NCBI RefSeq assembly: GCF_013249065.1
Contig: NZ_JABRWQ010000006.1
Span: 62,001 to 126,000 of the forward strand
Length of the DNA stretch: 64,000 nucleotides
Direction: 5' to 3'
Source: Winogradskyella litoriviva
GTDB lineage: Bacteria; Bacteroidota; Bacteroidia; Flavobacteriales; Flavobacteriaceae
Positions 1 to 8,411 of the stretch are shown here, one piece after another. Each line of letters begins with the position of its first letter. Within the stretch, counting starts at the first letter, position 1. A program made the translations under genes and the position numbers. The notes beneath the pieces were generated by a model. That model was not told the DNA's origin and searched no databases. It saw nothing but the letters and a program-made list of their open reading frames with translations.

Positions 1-637
1 CAGAAAGTTTTTTGTATTGTGTCTTTAAAGTTTCTTCTACTGGCTCTTTTGGTTCTGCTGGTGCCTCTTCTTTCTTAGAAGTTTCTTTAGCTTTTGGCTT
101 TTCAACTTTTTCAGTCTTCGCTACCTTTTCTTCTTTAACAACCTTTTCAGTTGTTTCAACCTTTTCTACTTTAGCTACGACTGGCTCTTCTTTTGGCTTT
201 TCAACTTCTTTTTTAGGCGCTTCAGCTATAGGAGTTTCCTTTACCTCGGGAGCTTTAGGAGCTTCCTCTTTAGCGGGTTTAGCCTTTTTATCTAAGTCTA
301 TTTTACCAACTTGTTTTGGCCCACTTAATTCTGCTTTAGCCTTAACAATAGATTCTCGTTCGGCTTTTTGCTTTTGCTTTTCCTCAATTTCACGCTCTCT
401 CTGTTCACGAAGCTCTTCTTTTTCTTTAAGTTTTGCTTCACTAACTTCTTGAGCTTTTTCACGTTTAGATGCATCAGTCTGAAATTCATCAGATAATGTA
501 TCATAAACTTCTTGCGAAATTTTAGTATTAGGGCTCTTCTCTATCTCGACACCTTTGGATTCTAAAAAATCCACAGCACGATCTATAGAGATGTTTAATT
601 CCCTTAATACTTTATTTAATCTTGTCATTTGAGCCAT
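1..637 (-). CDS. infB: translation initiation factor IF-2, N-terminal part (cut by the window edge)
   Basis: Reading leftwards from ATG at 635-637, the protein begins MAQMTRLNKVLRELN, the conserved IF2_N helical domain (about residues 1-55). A long, strongly charged linker rich in Lys, Glu, Ala and Pro follows and fills the rest of the visible 212 codons. The GTPase domain lies beyond base 1. IF-2 positions initiator tRNA on the 30S subunit. The flavobacterial protein usually has such a low-complexity N-terminal extension, so this composition is normal. It is the last visible gene of a rimP-nusA-infB order that is conserved across bacteria; 86 bases separate it from nusA. Identity is supported by the N-terminal domain together with this gene order. 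Confidence 0.93.
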   Translation of the reverse strand, partial: MAQMTRLNKVLRELNISIDRAVDFLESKGVEIEKSPNTKISQEVYDTLSDEFQTDASKREKAQEVSEAKLKEKEELREQREREIEEKQKQKAERESIVKAKAELSGPKQVGKIDLDKKAKPAKEEAPKAPEVKETPIAEAPKKEVEKPKEEPVVAKVEKVETTEKVVKEEKVAKTEKVEKPKAKETSKKEEAPAEPKEPVEETLKTQYKKLS

Positions 638-723
638 AAACTGCCTGTAAAATACTTAAATATATGTTATACCAATTCAACTTCAAAATGAATTCTAAAA
701 TTCATTATAAATTTAACCGATAT

Positions 724-1956
724 TTAATCTTCAAATTCTTCTTTTAGAATTCTAATAACGTCTAAAATCGTTTCTTCTTCCAAATCTGTACGCTTCACTA
801 AATCGATAACGTCTTGTTCTAAAATACTCTTAGCTGTATCTAAACCAGCTTTACTAAATTCTGAAATTACCCAGTCTTCAATTTCGTCTGAGAATTCCTT
901 TAATTCTACATCTTCTTCTGCTCCTTCTCTAAATACATCTATTTCGTAACCTGTTAATTGACCAGCCAAACGAATATTGTGACCACCTCTACCAATAGCT
1001 TTTGAAACCTCTTCTGGTTTTAGTAATACCTCTGCACGCATATTTTCTTCATCTAACTTTAAAGAGGTTACTCTAGCCGGACTTAATGCTCTTGTTACAA
1101 AAAGCTGAACATTGTTTGTGTAGTTAATAACATCAATATTTTCGTTTCCTAACTCACGTACAATACCATGAATTCTAGAACCTTTCATACCAACACATGC
1201 TCCAACTGGATCTATTCTATCATCATAAGAATCTACGGCTACTTTTGCTTTTTCACCAGGAATACGCACTACTTTTTTAACTGTAATTAAACCATCGAAA
1301 ACTTCTGGTATCTCTTGCTCAAATAATTTCTCTAGAAACATAGGTGACGTTCTAGACATTATAATAGCTGGCTTACTTCCTTTTAATTCTACACTTTCTA
1401 TAATCCCTCTTACGTTTTCTCCTTTTCTAAAGAAATCTGAAGGAATTTGTTTATCCTTTGGCAATATAATTTCATTACCATCATCATCTAATAAAATTAT
1501 TGCTCTATGACGAATATGGTGTACTTCTGCTGTATATATTTCGCCTTCAAGTTCTTTAAAGTGCTTATAAATATTAGTACTATCGTGCTCATGAATCTTA
1601 GAAATTAAGTTTTGTCTTAATGCTAGGATTGAACGTCTTCCTAAATCAATTAATTTAACTTCTTCTGCAACGTCTTCACCTACTTCAAAATCTGGTTCTA
1701 TTTTCTGAGCTTCTGATAATTCTATTTCTTGGTTTGGTTCTTCTACTTCACCATCAGCAACAACGATACGATTTCTCCAAATTTCTAAATCACCTTTATC
1801 TGGATTTATAATGATATCAAAATTATCGTCATCACCATATTTTTTCTTCAATGCATTACGTAACACATCTTCAAGAATTGCCATTAGCGTAACTCTATCT
1901 ATTAATTTGTCGTCCTTAAATTCTGAAAATGACTCAATTAACGCTACATTTTCCAT
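724..1956 (-). CDS. nusA: transcription termination/antitermination factor NusA
   Basis: 410 residues. The order is an N-terminal RNA-polymerase-binding domain (about 1-125), an S1 domain (about 135-200) and two KH domains. KH motifs are visible as VGMKGSRIHGI near residue 257 and IGRGGHNIRLA near residue 325. The C-terminus ends in an acidic stretch (EEETILDVIRILKEEFED), without the duplicated acidic repeats of the E. coli protein, as usual outside Gammaproteobacteria. NusA modulates pausing, intrinsic termination and antitermination and couples RNA polymerase to translation. It lies 12 bases after rimP and upstream of infB, so it is co-transcribed with both. In E. coli NusA is known to influence expression of its own operon, which bears on the hairpin in the rimP leader. 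Confidence 0.97.
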   Translation of the reverse strand: MENVALIESFSEFKDDKLIDRVTLMAILEDVLRNALKKKYGDDDNFDIIINPDKGDLEIWRNRIVVADGEVEEPNQEIELSEAQKIEPDFEVGEDVAEEVKLIDLGRRSILALRQNLISKIHEHDSTNIYKHFKELEGEIYTAEVHHIRHRAIILLDDDGNEIILPKDKQIPSDFFRKGENVRGIIESVELKGSKPAIIMSRTSPMFLEKLFEQEIPEVFDGLITVKKVVRIPGEKAKVAVDSYDDRIDPVGACVGMKGSRIHGIVRELGNENIDVINYTNNVQLFVTRALSPARVTSLKLDEENMRAEVLLKPEEVSKAIGRGGHNIRLAGQLTGYEIDVFREGAEEDVELKEFSDEIEDWVISEFSKAGLDTAKSILEQDVIDLVKRTDLEEETILDVIRILKEEFED

Positions 1957-1968
1957 AATTGATATGAA

Positions 1969-2433
1969 TTAAAATTTTATTTTAACTTTTGCTTCCTTAA
2001 TATTTTCAAAAGTAACAATTGCTGTTTTTGTAACTGTTACCTTCCCTTTCCCTACGGGTTTTGGTTCTCTTGCTTTCCAGCTCAAAACTACATCGTTCTC
2101 ATTTACCTCCTTAAGTTCTCCTTCAAAATTTTGACTGTCTAAAGTCTTAATTTCTAAATTTCTGCCAATATGCTTGTTATATTGTCTTGGCAAAACTAAA
2201 GGTGAAGCTGCACCCGATGACAAAACTTCTAAAGAAAAATCATGTTCTTCTCTATCAATGTTATGTTCTATAGCTCTACTTACAAACATACAATCTTCAA
2301 CCAAAACGCCATTATCGCCATCAATAACTATCTTAACCGCATTGTCTGCTGCAACACTAAAATCTATTAAAAACAAATCTTGCCTTTCTTTTAATGCTGT
2401 TTGTAATAAGTCTTCTACTATTTTTTTAAACAT
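1969..2433 (-). CDS. rimP: ribosome maturation factor RimP
   Basis: 154 residues, the usual RimP length. The N-terminal alpha/beta domain carries the family pattern around VKIVIDGDNGVLVEDCMFVS and the CMFVSRAIEHNID segment. It is followed by FSLEVLSSGAASPLVLPRQ and a C-terminal SH3-like beta barrel with GKGKVTVTKTAIVTFENI. RimP assists 30S subunit assembly. It is the promoter-proximal gene of the rimP-nusA-infB operon. The ATG at 2431-2433 gives a start matching the family (MFKKIVEDLLQTAL). Only about 60 bases lie between the predicted transcription start and this codon, and they contain a strong hairpin. Confidence 0.95.
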   Translation of the reverse strand: MFKKIVEDLLQTALKERQDLFLIDFSVAADNAVKIVIDGDNGVLVEDCMFVSRAIEHNIDREEHDFSLEVLSSGAASPLVLPRQYNKHIGRNLEIKTLDSQNFEGELKEVNENDVVLSWKAREPKPVGKGKVTVTKTAIVTFENIKEAKVKIKF

Positions 2434-2448
2434 TTCTTGATATAAAAA

Positions 2449-2469
2449 GAGAGGACTTTTCGTCCTCTC
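2449..2469 (-). promoter_or_regulatory. hairpin in the rimP-nusA-infB leader (possible attenuator)
   Basis: An 8-bp perfect stem (GAGAGGAC / GTCCTCTC) with a 5-base loop. Read on the minus strand it is followed at once by five T residues (plus-strand A at 2444-2448), the shape of an intrinsic terminator. It lies between the predicted rimP promoter and the rimP start codon, only 15 bases upstream of the ATG, and no minus-strand gene ends here. It could therefore act as an attenuator or as a structure controlling rimP translation. The structure is seen directly; the function is inferred. Confidence 0.6.
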
Positions 2470-2496
2470 GCTTATTTATTTTAGTAAATAACGGTG

Positions 2497-2528
2497 CAAA
2501 TATACGATATTTATATTAAAGTATACAA
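2497..2528 (-). promoter_or_regulatory. promoter of the rimP-nusA-infB operon
   Basis: On the minus strand a TATATTTG box (plus 2497-2504) matches the Bacteroidota -7 consensus TAnnTTTG. A TTG (plus 2526-2528) stands 21 bases upstream as a -33 element. Transcription should begin near 2490, giving a leader of roughly 57 bases that contains the hairpin at 2449-2469. Confidence 0.6.
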
Positions 2529-2587
2529 GCTTCGTAATACGGAATTATTTTCTTAAATTTATTGAGACTAACTTAAACCAATTATAT

Positions 2588-3412
2588 ATGAATAAAATAT
2601 TAGTTCCAACAGATTTTTCTGAACAAGCCGGAAATGCATTAAAAGTAGCTGCCATGATTGCTAAAGCGCAAAATGCAGAAATATATTTATTGCACATGAT
2701 GGAGATTCCGTTGCAACAAACTGACCAAGGTAGTGCTCAAAGCGATATTCCGGAAACCTTATTTTTTATGAAATTAGCCCAAAAAAGATTTGCAAACCTT
2801 TTGGCTGAAGATTATTTAGAGGGTATTACTGTTCATGAAACCTTAAAAGCTGATATTACATTTAATGAAATTAAAGATGCATGCAAAGAATTTGATATCG
2901 ATTTAATTGTGATGGGTTCTCATGGAGCTTCTGGTCTTACGGAAATGTTTATTGGATCTAATGCCGAAAAAGTAGTAAGAACATCTGATGTACCTGTGTT
3001 AGTTATTAAAAACGAGCATACTAGTTTTGATGTTACTGATTTTGTGTTTGCTTCTGATTTTAAAAACGATAATAAAGAAACTTATAAAAAAGCCGTAAAA
3101 TTTGCAAAAATGTTTGGCTCTAAAATTCATTTACTTTTAGTTATTACATCGAATAACTTTATGACAACTTATGAGGCTAAAACAAGAATTAAAGATTTTA
3201 TTGACGGACAAGATTTTGATAATTACACCACAACTATACATAACGATCACACTGTTGAACATGGAATTTTAAATTTCGCTGAGGACATTAATGCAGATTT
3301 AATTGGAATCAGTACACATGGAAGACAAGGTATTTCTCATTTCCTTAACGGTAGTATAAGTGAAGATTTAGTTAACCATGCCAAACGACCAGTAATTACA
3401 TTTAAGATTTAA
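2588..3412 (+). CDS. universal stress protein with two Usp domains
   Basis: 274 residues made of two tandem UspA domains of about 140 residues each. Each carries the ATP-binding pattern G-x2-G-x9-G-S: GSHGASGLTEMFIGS near residue 118 and THGRQGISHFLNGS near residue 245. The protein starts MNKILVPTDFS, typical of the family. Such tandem Usp proteins are cytoplasmic, bind ATP or AMP and are induced by stress or stasis; the exact role is unknown. It is monocistronic, divergent from rimP, and is followed by an intrinsic terminator at 3433. Intact and ordinary. Confidence 0.93.
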   Translation: MNKILVPTDFSEQAGNALKVAAMIAKAQNAEIYLLHMMEIPLQQTDQGSAQSDIPETLFFMKLAQKRFANLLAEDYLEGITVHETLKADITFNEIKDACKEFDIDLIVMGSHGASGLTEMFIGSNAEKVVRTSDVPVLVIKNEHTSFDVTDFVFASDFKNDNKETYKKAVKFAKMFGSKIHLLLVITSNNFMTTYEAKTRIKDFIDGQDFDNYTTTIHNDHTVEHGILNFAEDINADLIGISTHGRQGISHFLNGSISEDLVNHAKRPVITFKI

Positions 3413-3432
3413 ATACAAATACTTTACATAAG

Positions 3433-3465
3433 AAAAATCCTAGGCATTTTAGTTTAGGATTTTTT
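3433..3465 (+). terminator. intrinsic terminator of the universal stress protein gene
   Basis: The inverted repeat AAAAATCCTA / TAGGATTTTT surrounds a 12-base loop and continues into T residues. It lies about 20 bases after the stop codon of the preceding gene. Confidence 0.75.
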
Positions 3466-3583
3466 CATTTAGGCTGGCTTACTATTTTTTCTTCTCACTT
3501 ACACAGTACTTTAAATTGTAATATGTTTTCAATTTATTTGCATCAGTAAGAGCTTCTTAGACTAAGAATACAGTACTTAAAAT

Positions 3584-3617
3584 AAAAAAATCCTAACTCA
3601 TAAATGAATTAGGATTT
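3584..3617 (-). terminator. intrinsic terminator of the tRNA-Gln transcript
   Basis: On the minus strand, ten bases after the mature 3' end of tRNA-Gln, a 9-bp stem AAATCCTAA / TTAGGATTT has a short inner TCAT/ATGA stem and runs into seven T residues (plus A at 3584-3590). Confidence 0.75.
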
Positions 3618-3626
3618 AAATTTCAG

Positions 3627-3700
3627 TTGGCCTACTAGGTTTCGAACCTAGACTCTTCGGTACCAAAAACCGATGTGTTAGCCAGTTACACCATAGGCCA
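3627..3700 (-). tRNA. tRNA-Gln (anticodon TTG)
   Basis: A 74-base cloverleaf on the minus strand. The acceptor stem is TGGCCTA / TAGGCCA with discriminator A; T8 is present. The D arm contains the GG pair. The anticodon stem TCGGT/ACCGA encloses loop TTTTGGT with anticodon TTG reading CAA. The T arm is CTAGG-TTCGAAA-CCTAG. CCA is not encoded (ACT follows). It has its own promoter and terminator, so it is a single-gene unit between the Usp gene and the DUF2723 gene. Confidence 0.95.
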
Positions 3701-3718
3701 ATCTTTCAATTGAGGCTG

Positions 3719-3749
3719 CAAATTTAATAGAAAGTTTTAGTTAGACAAA
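3719..3749 (-). promoter_or_regulatory. promoter of tRNA-Gln
   Basis: On the minus strand TTTG (plus 3746-3749), exactly 19 bases, then TAAATTTG (plus 3719-3726). This is a full match to the Bacteroidota -33/-7 promoter and ends 18 bases before the tRNA 5' end. The rest of the interval up to 3850 shows no gene. Confidence 0.8.
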
Positions 3750-3850
3750 AAAAAAGTGCAAAATTATTTAAAATACTTAACGTTAACTTAAAAATGTAGG
3801 CGTTTATGTAATAATTAGTAAATTCGCCTGCATAAATAACTAAGGTTTTC

Positions 3851-6800
3851 ATGATAGAATTTAACTTTAAAAAGTGGAACAACATTTTAGGATGGTTTGT
3901 ATTTGCCGTTGCCGTTGTAGTTTACGGACTTACTATTGAACCAACAGTAAGTTTTTGGGATGCAGGAGAATATATTTTAACTTCATCAAAACTGCAAGTA
4001 GGTCATCCTCCAGGAGCACCATTATTTCAAATGTTTGGAGCATTTTTCTCCATTTTTGCATTAGAGCCATCACAAATTGGAATGATTTTAAACATGATGA
4101 GTGGTGTTGCAAGCGCATTTACCATTCTTTTTATGTTTTGGACTATTAGTTTACTGTTAGTTAAACTATCTAACTATAACAAAGACGATAATCCAGGCAA
4201 AGCCTATGCTATTTTAGGTAGTGCTTTAGTTGGTAGCTTAGCATTTACTTTTACAGATTCTTTTTGGTTTAATGCTGTTGAAACAGAAGTATATGCCATG
4301 GCCACTTTAATAATGGCTATTTTATTTTATTTAGGTTTACGTTGGGAGCAAGAAATGAATGAACCGAGAGGAAATCGTTGGTTAATTTTAATAGCATTTG
4401 TTATTGGTTTATCTTTTGGTGTTCACTTTATGGGCTTATTAACCATACCTGCTATTGGACTTTTATATTACTTTAAAAACTACAAAACCATTACGGTAAA
4501 GAATTTTATTATTGCCAACATAGCTTCTGCTGCTATATTGCTATTTATATTTAAATTACTATTACCTTCTACCCTTAAGCTTTTTGGTTATTTAGAAGTG
4601 TTTTTTGTGAATTCAATTGGCTTACCTTTTAATTCAGGAACTATTATTACTGGCTTAATGGTTATAGCCTTATTTTATTTTGGGTTAAACTTTACACGAA
4701 AAAAAGGGTATAAACATATTAATACATTAGTACTCTGCTTAATGTTTATTTTCATAGGATTCTCTTCTTGGATGATGCTTCCTATACGTGCCAACGCACA
4801 AGTTGTTATTAATGAAAATAATCCATCGGATGCTAGAGAGCTTTTAGCCTATTATAATTTAGAGCAATATCCTGAAACTCATCTTTTTTATGGTCCTCAA
4901 TTTACGGAAGCTTATTCTGGTGCAGATAAAGATGAACCCTTTGTAGATGACAAAAAGAATTTTGAAAAAGATGAAGAACTAGGAGAATATGTAATTATAA
5001 ACGATTGGGAAAAAAGTAAACAAAATTACAACCATGAACATGCTTCAATTTTACCAAGAATGTGGAGTGCTGAACATGCTGAAAACTACATGATGTTTGC
5101 TGGTTTAATTGAATTTAAAGCAGACCCAACGTTACAAAGACGCGCATACAATGAAGCCATGAATGCTGGTGTATCTGAAGAACAAGCTGCTCAATATGCC
5201 TTACAAGAAAAACAACAGATTGACCAATTGGTCAATAATTTTAAAATGCGTGTAGATAATGGCGAAATGGATTATGAAGATTATAATCAGTTTTTAAGCC
5301 AATATGGGCAACGATACTTAGAAGTAGAAAAACCGTCTTTCTTTGACAATATTATGTATATGTTTCAATACCAATTTGGATATATGTATTGGCGCTATTT
5401 TATGTGGAACTTTACTGGAAGACAAGATGATATACAAGGAAAATATACTTGGGAAAATGGCAACTGGATTTCAGGTATAAATTTCATTGACGAACTGCAT
5501 ACAGGTATGTCTCAAGATAATTTACCTACAGATGTATTAGAAAACAAAGCTCGAAACACATACTATTTCTTACCGCTTATATTAGGATTAATAGGATTTG
5601 GCTTCCTCATGTTTTCGGATCTAAAACGATTTTGGGTTTTATTAGTCTTCTTTTTATTAACTGGTTTAGCCATTCAGTTTTATACTAACGTACGTCCTTT
5701 TGAGCCTAGAGAAAGAGATTATTCTGTAGTTGGATCCTTCTACGTCTTCGCGATATGGATAGGTTTTGGTGTTTATGCGATCTATGATTTATTAAAATCG
5801 AGCTTTAAGACTAAATTATTAGCGCCAATTATTACACTTGCTTGTATTGTAATTGTTCCTGGTGTGTTAGCCGCAAATAACTGGGATGACCATGACCGTT
5901 CCGGTAAGTACACTACAAACTCTATGGCACGTAAATATTTAGAATCTTGTGCACCAAATGCAATTTTATTTACTATTGGCGACAACGATACTTTTCCGCT
6001 ATGGTACCTGCAAGAAATAGAAGGTGTCCGCAGAGACGTACGTGTTGTTAATACCAGTTTATTTCAAACGGACTGGTATATTGATCAGATGAAACGTAAA
6101 GCTTATGATAGTGACCCTATTCCTTCTCAGCTTACACACAAACAATATCGTGGCGGCACAAGAGACGTTGTAGCTTACAAAGAGATTAGTGAAAAAATTG
6201 CAAGAGACACATTAGACATAAAACAATTTATGGAGTTTGTATCTAGCGAAAAACCGAATACAAAAGTAAAGTTTGCTGTAGAAGTACAACAAGATGACCC
6301 TGAACGATACCCAAAACATTTATTAAATTCTAATTACTATCCGTCGCGTAATATTTCTATTCCGGTTAATAAAGAAATGGTGCTAAAAAAAGGTATAGTA
6401 AAGCCAAAAGATGCCGATAAAATAGAAGATTATCTTTTTACCAGAATCAGTGGAGGATATCTCTATAAAAACCGTCTTTTAATGTTAGACATTCTTGCCA
6501 ATAACAACTGGGAGCGACCAATATACTTTACAGGTGGCGCTTTTGGTGCAGAAGACTATGTATGGCTTAAAGATTATTTACAACTCGATGGAATGTGTTA
6601 CAAACTTGTACCAATTAAGACAGCTGTAGACAAAGCTAACCCTTATGATATGGGAAGAGTAGATGCGGACTTAATGTATAATATGGTTAAGAATTGGAAA
6701 TGGGGAGGAAGTGGAGAAGACATGTATTACGACATAGAAACAAGGCGAAACGGAATTACATATAGAGGCAATATAGCACGTTTAATTGAACAACTCATCA

Positions 6801-7261
6801 ATGAAGATAAATTAGATAAAGCCGAAGAAATTGCTGATATAGCAATGGAGAAAATGCCAGTAGATAAGTTTGGATTTTACTCACTACTTGAACCTTATGT
6901 AAGTGCTTATTATGAAGTAGGGAATCTAGAAAAAGGACGAGCGCTTTATAAAGATGTGGCTAAAAAATATCAGGAAAACTTAGCGTATTACAGTAGTCTT
7001 CCGTTAAAAGATCAAGAACGCGTGGTTGGTGAAGAGATTTATTTAGACATACAACGTTATAGATCATTAATTGACATTTTAGTTATATATAACGACCAAG
7101 ATTTTGCTTTACAAGAAACAAAGACCTTTAATAGCTATTTAAGCTTATTTGATGAGCTTATGGCGCTTTACGGAAATGACGTAACTCCTGAAGTACCAGA
7201 AGATGTGGACATACAAAATGCAATAAAAGACACTATTGATAAGATTGCTCCAGAGAAATAA
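3851..7261 (+). CDS. DUF2723 integral membrane protein, likely GT-C type protein O-glycosyltransferase
   Basis: 1136 residues. The N-terminal 330 and the segment around 570-690 hold about a dozen hydrophobic helices. The first external loop carries the conserved acidic motif SFWDAGEYILTS (Asp and Glu near residues 36-39) followed by GHPPGAPLF, the DUF2723 signature. The large soluble C-terminal part contains FTIGDNDTFPLWYLQE and, from about 985, TPR-like helices. DUF2723 has a GT-C-like topology; human TMEM260 belongs to the same family and is reported to be a protein O-mannosyltransferase. By analogy this protein may transfer a lipid-linked sugar to exported proteins at the inner membrane. 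That is inference; Bacteroidota do have general O-glycosylation. A polysaccharide deacetylase gene follows after 6 bases and is probably co-transcribed. Confidence 0.85.
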   Translation: MIEFNFKKWNNILGWFVFAVAVVVYGLTIEPTVSFWDAGEYILTSSKLQVGHPPGAPLFQMFGAFFSIFALEPSQIGMILNMMSGVASAFTILFMFWTISLLLVKLSNYNKDDNPGKAYAILGSALVGSLAFTFTDSFWFNAVETEVYAMATLIMAILFYLGLRWEQEMNEPRGNRWLILIAFVIGLSFGVHFMGLLTIPAIGLLYYFKNYKTITVKNFIIANIASAAILLFIFKLLLPSTLKLFGYLEVFFVNSIGLPFNSGTIITGLMVIALFYFGLNFTRKKGYKHINTLVLCLMFIFIGFSSWMMLPIRANAQVVINENNPSDARELLAYYNLEQYPETHLFYGPQFTEAYSGADKDEPFVDDKKNFEKDEELGEYVIINDWEKSKQNYNHEHASILPRMWSAEHAENYMMFAGLIEFKADPTLQRRAYNEAMNAGVSEEQAAQYALQEKQQIDQLVNNFKMRVDNGEMDYEDYNQFLSQYGQRYLEVEKPSFFDNIMYMFQYQFGYMYWRYFMWNFTGRQDDIQGKYTWENGNWISGINFIDELHTGMSQDNLPTDVLENKARNTYYFLPLILGLIGFGFLMFSDLKRFWVLLVFFLLTGLAIQFYTNVRPFEPRERDYSVVGSFYVFAIWIGFGVYAIYDLLKSSFKTKLLAPIITLACIVIVPGVLAANNWDDHDRSGKYTTNSMARKYLESCAPNAILFTIGDNDTFPLWYLQEIEGVRRDVRVVNTSLFQTDWYIDQMKRKAYDSDPIPSQLTHKQYRGGTRDVVAYKEISEKIARDTLDIKQFMEFVSSEKPNTKVKFAVEVQQDDPERYPKHLLNSNYYPSRNISIPVNKEMVLKKGIVKPKDADKIEDYLFTRISGGYLYKNRLLMLDILANNNWERPIYFTGGAFGAEDYVWLKDYLQLDGMCYKLVPIKTAVDKANPYDMGRVDADLMYNMVKNWKWGGSGEDMYYDIETRRNGITYRGNIARLIEQLINEDKLDKAEEIADIAMEKMPVDKFGFYSLLEPYVSAYYEVGNLEKGRALYKDVAKKYQENLAYYSSLPLKDQERVVGEEIYLDIQRYRSLIDILVIYNDQDFALQETKTFNSYLSLFDELMALYGNDVTPEVPEDVDIQNAIKDTIDKIAPEK

Positions 7262-7267
7262 TAAGAG

Positions 7268-7921
7268 ATGCAGATTATACCAGCTAAAACACCAGACTTT
7301 GTAAAAACATTGTTTCCTAATTTTATCTGGAATATCAACACCAACAAAAAAGAAATATATTTAACTTTTGATGATGGCCCAACACCTAAAATTACAGATT
7401 GGGTCTTATCTACATTAAAAGAATATAACGCAAAAGCAACTTTTTTTTGTATTGGAAATAATATTGATAAGCACCCACTAATTTTTCAAAATATTATTGA
7501 GCATGGTCATTCTATTGGTAATCACACTTACAACCATTTAAAAGGTTGGAAACATAATACCCAGGATTATCTAGAAGATGTTGAACAAACTAAAATCTTA
7601 ATAGAATCAATAATTGAAAAACATAAGTATTCAAATAAAAATCTATTTCGTCCTCCATATGGTAAGGTTAGAACTAAGCAAAGTAAACAAATACAATCGT
7701 TAGGTTATAAAATTATAATGTGGGATGTTTTATCCTTTGATTGGGATAATTCTGTATCTGAAAAAACATGCTTAAACAATGTTATTTGTAAAGCAAAAGA
7801 AGGAAGTATTATTGTTTTTCATGATAGTATTAAAGCTTCACGAAATTTAAAATATGCCCTTCCAAAAGTTTTAGATTATTATAGCAAAATGGGATATAGC
7901 TTTCTAAGTATTAATCTATAA
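7268..7921 (+). CDS. polysaccharide deacetylase (NodB homology domain)
   Basis: 217 residues, essentially one NodB domain. All five motifs are visible: TFDDGP near residue 33 (catalytic base and metal Asp), GNHTYNH (metal His pair), RPPYG, WDVLSFDWDNS, and IIVFHDS near the end (catalytic His). Family members remove N- or O-acetyl groups from peptidoglycan, chitin-like polymers or surface glycans using a divalent metal. No signal peptide or membrane helix is evident, so the site of action is unclear. Six bases separate it from the DUF2723 gene, suggesting a shared role in glycan metabolism. Confidence 0.9.
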   Translation: MQIIPAKTPDFVKTLFPNFIWNINTNKKEIYLTFDDGPTPKITDWVLSTLKEYNAKATFFCIGNNIDKHPLIFQNIIEHGHSIGNHTYNHLKGWKHNTQDYLEDVEQTKILIESIIEKHKYSNKNLFRPPYGKVRTKQSKQIQSLGYKIIMWDVLSFDWDNSVSEKTCLNNVICKAKEGSIIVFHDSIKASRNLKYALPKVLDYYSKMGYSFLSINL

Positions 7922-7940
7922 TAACTACGTTTAATTTATT

Positions 7941-8237
7941 TTAAATGTATTCTTGAACAATTTCAATGAGAGTATTGGCATCTTGCATACCGCTATGACG
8001 CCATTTCATTTCGCCATTTTTATAAATTATTAAAGTTGGTAAACCTTTTACTCGTAAAGCTTCTGCGAGCTCTTTGTTTTTATTGACGTCAATTTTAATC
8101 ACTTTAACTTTATCACCTAAACCCGCAGCAACATCTCTAAGAACAGAATGCATAGCACTAGACTCTTCGTTTAACTCGGTATAAAAATCCAAAAGTACCG
8201 GAATTTCTACATCTATTAACTCCCCAAATTTTGACAT
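7941..8237 (-). CDS. thioredoxin-fold protein lacking the CXXC active site
   Basis: 98 residues with the thioredoxin pattern: PVLLDFYTE near residue 14, KVIKIDVNKNKELAEALRVKGLPTLIIYKNGE with the conserved cis-proline near residue 67, and a C-terminal helix. The segment where WCGPC should follow DFY reads TELNEESSAM, with no cysteine, and the protein has no cysteine elsewhere. It cannot be a classical disulfide reductase; a chaperone, scaffold or binding role is possible. Length and fold are otherwise intact, so this is not a damaged gene. It is transcribed alone, convergent with the deacetylase gene. Confidence 0.88.
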   Translation of the reverse strand: MSKFGELIDVEIPVLLDFYTELNEESSAMHSVLRDVAAGLGDKVKVIKIDVNKNKELAEALRVKGLPTLIIYKNGEMKWRHSGMQDANTLIEIVQEYI

Positions 8238-8411
8238 ACGTTTGTTTTTTGGTCTACTAAATTTGTACTTCTAATATAGTCATCAACTTCTTAATCTGTT
8301 GCTAACATTTTAGTACCTAATATATAAAAATAAGCAATTCTTTGCAATTATGCCAATTTGAGTATGTAATGTTAATTTAAGCTATTCAATTACAATACGC
8401 TTATCTACCAA

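Noticed and set aside
1-212. Charged repeats of the infB linker as a genetic repeat region
   Set aside because: Low-complexity Lys/Glu/Ala/Pro linkers are normal in IF-2 and do not form exact DNA repeats here.
12-452. 146-residue plus-strand frame rich in Ser and Phe
   Set aside because: It is antisense to the low-complexity linker of infB; its composition mirrors Lys/Glu/Ala codons on the other strand.
8241-8265. Plus-strand TAAATTTG at 8258-8265 as a promoter
   Set aside because: No TTTG at a suitable distance and no plus-strand gene downstream; probably chance in AT-rich DNA.
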